NCBI GenBank assembly: GCA_009788065.1
Contig: WQSF01000020.1
Span: forward strand, 1-33,631
Source: Treponema sp.
GTDB taxonomy: Bacteria; Spirochaetota; Spirochaetia; Treponematales; Breznakiellaceae
Length of the DNA stretch: 33,631 bases
Reading direction: 5' to 3'
A model generated the notes under the pieces. It saw only the letters and a program-made list of their open reading frames with translations. It made no database searches and was not told the DNA's origin. Shown in pieces: positions 32,088-33,631 of the stretch (positions are counted from its first letter, which is position 1; each line of letters begins with the position of its first letter). The position numbers were made by a program, and so were the translations under genes.

Positions 32088-32521
32088 TTAAATTCCTCCT
32101 TGATATACGAATCAATCAATTTGACAAGTTCCTTGTTTTCAACGCCCAGATCGTGTAACTCATGCGTGAAGCGGGCAATCACTTCCCGGATTTTACGGTT
32201 AAGACTGTCGTCTTCCATTACAGGTTTTTTATCGGAGATGTAAGTTCCGCTGCCTACCTGTGTTTCTAAAATCCCGCGAATTTCCAGCTCGTTGTAAGCT
32301 CTGGCGATGGTATTCGGGTTGGTCTTTAAATCAACCGCCAAAGAACGAATCGTCGGCAGTTTATCGCCGGATTTCATCCGCCCGGACAGGATGGCATACT
32401 CAATCTGCTGGATTATCTGCCTGTAAATCGGCGTCCCGTTTATCGGGTCCAGCGTGAAGTTGATGCCCTCCTCGTGGGTTTGTAGCTTGGCGTCCTTCGT
32501 CCTAACCTTTGTACTATTCAT
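32084..32521 (-). CDS. GntR-family transcriptional regulator, YtrA subfamily
   Basis: 145 residues. The winged helix lies at about 28-95 (INGTPIYRQIIQQIEYAILS, GDKLPTIRSLAVDLKTNPNT, YNELEIRGILETQVGSGTYI). The tail is only about 45 residues and helical, which is the YtrA type that usually represses an adjacent ABC operon. The ATG at 32521 has no ribosome site; the good promoter just upstream places the RNA start at or next to it. An alternative start was not found. The downstream ABC, slipin and LolA-like genes are its probable targets, together with itself. Confidence 0.88.
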   Translation of the reverse strand: MNSTKVRTKDAKLQTHEEGINFTLDPINGTPIYRQIIQQIEYAILSGRMKSGDKLPTIRSLAVDLKTNPNTIARAYNELEIRGILETQVGSGTYISDKKPVMEDDSLNRKIREVIARFTHELHDLGVENKELVKLIDSYIKEEFK

Positions 32522-32558
32522 CTAGTACAATTCTAAGTGTACTAGTACAATATGTCAA
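32521..32558 (-). promoter_or_regulatory. promoter and operator of the GntR/slipin/ABC operon
   Basis: On the minus strand TTGACA (32553-32558) and TAGAAT (32530-32535) are 17 bases apart. The spacer contains the perfect palindrome TGTACTAGTACA (32538-32549). The 9-base word CTAGTACAA occurs twice, at 32522-32530 and 32542-32550, 20 bases or about two helical turns apart. Binding there would block RNA polymerase. The -10 box is 8 bases from the ATG. Confidence 0.75.
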
Positions 32559-32622
32559 GAAAAATTTTAATTTTTTTTACGATTTTTTTCACATAGAGGA
32601 TGCGTAGGGGGAAAGAGAGGAG

Positions 32623-33003
32623 CTAAATGACCATAACCAGCGAAGAATACTCGGCAAGGATTTTATCGCCTGTGATAAGACGCATGGGACAGGTTATAGC
32701 TTGGGCAAGGAGCATGTGGTCGAAGGGGTCGTTGTGTATTTTGGGAAGTTCTTTATAAGCTCTAAACTGCTCTCTTGTAACGGGCAACTCGTGAAAATCA
32801 TACATATTTACGAATGATTCCAGTTCTAAACCGGTAAATGAAAAACCTTCTTTACGTTCCTTAATCGCTATTTCCCACCATGAAGCCGCGCTGATATATA
32901 CTTTTGAATTTTTCATGGAAAAAAGCGGTAAAACCGGTTTCATTCTAGGTGAACCTTCAAATAACCATATAAGCGCATTGGTATCTAACAAGAAACGCGT
33001 CAT
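32623..33003 (-). CDS. vapC: VapC-type PIN-domain toxin
   Basis: 126 residues; the ATG at 33003 overlaps the antitoxin TGA. PIN acidic residues are visible: Asp7 (LLDTNALIW), Glu44 (SWWEIAIK), Asp95 (NDPFDHMLLAQA) and Asp113 (LITGDKIL). This completes the usual four-residue metal site, so the RNase should be active. Length is typical. The presence of the SWWEIAIK and PFDHMLLAQA forms places it with PIN toxins that pair with Phd-like antitoxins. Confidence 0.9.
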   Translation of the reverse strand: MTRFLLDTNALIWLFEGSPRMKPVLPLFSMKNSKVYISAASWWEIAIKERKEGFSFTGLELESFVNMYDFHELPVTREQFRAYKELPKIHNDPFDHMLLAQAITCPMRLITGDKILAEYSSLVMVI

Positions 33004-33326
33004 GAGTTAACAAATTCCTCCCAAGTCATAAAACTTGCGTAAAACATCTGATATATTTCCTCATCCGTCCAAGAAACGGGATTATCAGGTAGTTCGCAAT
33101 GTCCTTTCATGCATCCAAATGCTTCATTTACGGGTCTTTTTTTTGGTACAGCTTCACTGGAAATCATCGCTACAGTCGGCTTGCCGTAAGCGCCGATATA
33201 AATTGTCTCCCCAGCTTCCGCTCTTTTTACCAACTTAGAAAAATTAGTCTTGGCTTCGTGGATCGAGACAGTCTTTGCAGCATAAGCTGCCTGAGGTTCT
33301 TCAACATAGGATTCATTATCTTTCAT
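33000..33326 (-). CDS. Phd/YefM-type antitoxin of the VapC toxin
   Basis: 108 residues from the ATG at 33326. The N-terminal part has AKTVSIHEAKTNFSKLVKRA and GETIYIGAYGKPTVAMI, the standard Phd fold that binds DNA as a dimer. The C-terminal part (MKGHCELPDNPVSWTDEEI) is the toxin-binding tail. No ribosome site is seen, and the -10 box lies 6 bases before the ATG. The large palindrome just upstream is its likely operator. Confidence 0.85.
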   Translation of the reverse strand: MKDNESYVEEPQAAYAAKTVSIHEAKTNFSKLVKRAEAGETIYIGAYGKPTVAMISSEAVPKKRPVNEAFGCMKGHCELPDNPVSWTDEEIYQMFYASFMTWEEFVNS

Positions 33327-33327
33327 A

Positions 33328-33362
33328 TTGACATCTTAGTCCATAGTGGACTAAGATGTCAA
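33328..33362 (-). promoter_or_regulatory. promoter and operator of the Phd/VapC pair
   Basis: TTGACATCTTAGTCC (33328-33342) and GGACTAAGATGTCAA (33348-33362) are perfect 15-bp inverted arms around ATAGT. On the minus strand TTGACA (33357-33362) and TAAGAT (33333-33338) form a promoter with an 18-base spacer that lies entirely within the palindrome. The upper arm overlaps the last codons and TAG of the XRE gene. Confidence 0.8.
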
Positions 33363-33631
33363 GTGTTTCCCGCTTTTCACGCAGTTTTCCGCAATCGCCT
33401 TTTTAACCGCATCGGCGACTACCTTGTCGATGTCTTTGACAATGGACATGCGCAACTGTTCCATGGCATCTTCGGGAATAGCTTTTACGCTAAAAAATTG
33501 ATAAGTCTCTATTTCCAGTGCTTTTGCGAGGCGTTCAAGCATTTCCGGCGTTGGAAATTTGCGTGAAACCTCGATCATGGCGATATATTGGGTTGTTACA
33601 TTGGCTTTTTCTGCTAATTTTGCCTGTGAAA
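33351..33631 (-). CDS. XRE-family regulator, cut by right edge
   Basis: The frame is open to the right edge, so at least 92 codons are present and the start lies outside. The visible part begins in the helix-turn-helix (QAKLAEKANVTTQYIAMIEV) and continues RKFPTPEMLERLAKALEIET, then a helical tail with IVKDIDKVVADAVKKAI. The tail is like that of the XRE protein at 14944-15285. The stop codon TAG lies in the operator of the antitoxin gene. An internal ATG at 33578 is not the real start because the helix-turn-helix continues upstream of it. Confidence 0.8.
   Translation of the reverse strand, partial: SQAKLAEKANVTTQYIAMIEVSRKFPTPEMLERLAKALEIETYQFFSVKAIPEDAMEQLRMSIVKDIDKVVADAVKKAIAENCVKSGKHLTS

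Noticed and set aside
33578-33578. ATG at 33578 as the start of the XRE gene
   Set aside because: The helix-turn-helix sequence continues upstream in frame to the window edge, so the gene is truncated by the window.
1-33631. A DGR reverse transcriptase or template repeat in the window
   Set aside because: I read all the long reading frames for an RT catalytic motif (Y-x-D-D type) and the intergenic DNA for an AAC/AAT-rich copy of the cassette, and found neither. The DGR interpretation therefore relies on remote parts.

Overview
The window looks like a chromosomal stretch of a host-associated spirochaete, most likely a Treponema relative. This is inferred from tandem secreted DUF1566-type proteins, LPP20/DUF4384 proteins, a Lol-like export operon ending in a beta-barrel, AT-rich intergenic DNA and many small toxin-antitoxin units. 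No rRNA, tRNA, CRISPR array or intact insertion sequence was seen.

Region 1 (1-14627, almost all minus strand) is the most unusual part. Read in transcription order from the right it begins with an ECF sigma factor and a membrane protein that resembles an anti-sigma factor fused to a leucine-rich-repeat tail. Next come an LPP20-type lipoprotein, a large LPP20/DUF4384 protein and a secreted caspase-like protein. Then follow eight tandem secreted proteins, the last cut by the left edge. Each has a MKR... signal peptide and one of three CsgG/LpoB-like N-terminal domains; the seven with a visible C-terminus end in a DUF1566 (C-type-lectin-like) domain. In six of them the last ~40 codons form a hypervariable cassette. 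Fixed codons such as TCT TCG TCG CAG, GCG TGG and TTC alternate with codons that vary at bases 1 and 2 but keep the same third base (T or C) in each column. That is the footprint expected from adenine mutagenesis of AAC/AAT codons by a diversity-generating retroelement (DGR). No reverse transcriptase or template repeat is in the window, so these would be remote targets.

The array is interrupted at 2423-3515 by plus-strand toxin-antitoxin debris: a BrnT/BrnA-like pair, the signal-peptide fossil of another array member, a YefM-like orphan antitoxin, and the last 34 codons of a deleted YoeB toxin.

Region 2 (14628-19043) holds an XRE regulator behind AT-rich repeated motifs, a two-gene peptide ABC importer in which an OppC-like permease is fused to an OppD-like ATPase, and a small unknown gene. 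Region 3 (19287-23790, plus strand) is a housekeeping run: a PTPS/QueD-like protein lacking the catalytic cysteine, a mannitol-dehydrogenase-family reductase, a small secreted protein, a DHH phosphoesterase, and a protein with a sigma-region-4-like tail. Region 4 holds galM and a secreted DUF2147 protein, divergently transcribed.

Region 5 (25430-32521, minus strand) reads as one operon: a YtrA-type GntR repressor, a stomatin/slipin, a LolD-like ATPase, two FtsX/MacB-type permeases, a LolA-like periplasmic carrier and an outer-membrane beta-barrel. It is plausibly a dedicated envelope export route. The right edge (32623-33631) carries a Phd/VapC pair and an XRE gene cut by the edge.

Several autoregulator or antitoxin genes, and galM, have a good -10 box only 6-8 bases before the start codon and no Shine-Dalgarno sequence, which suggests leaderless mRNAs. 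All assignments come from reading the sequence; no database search was run.
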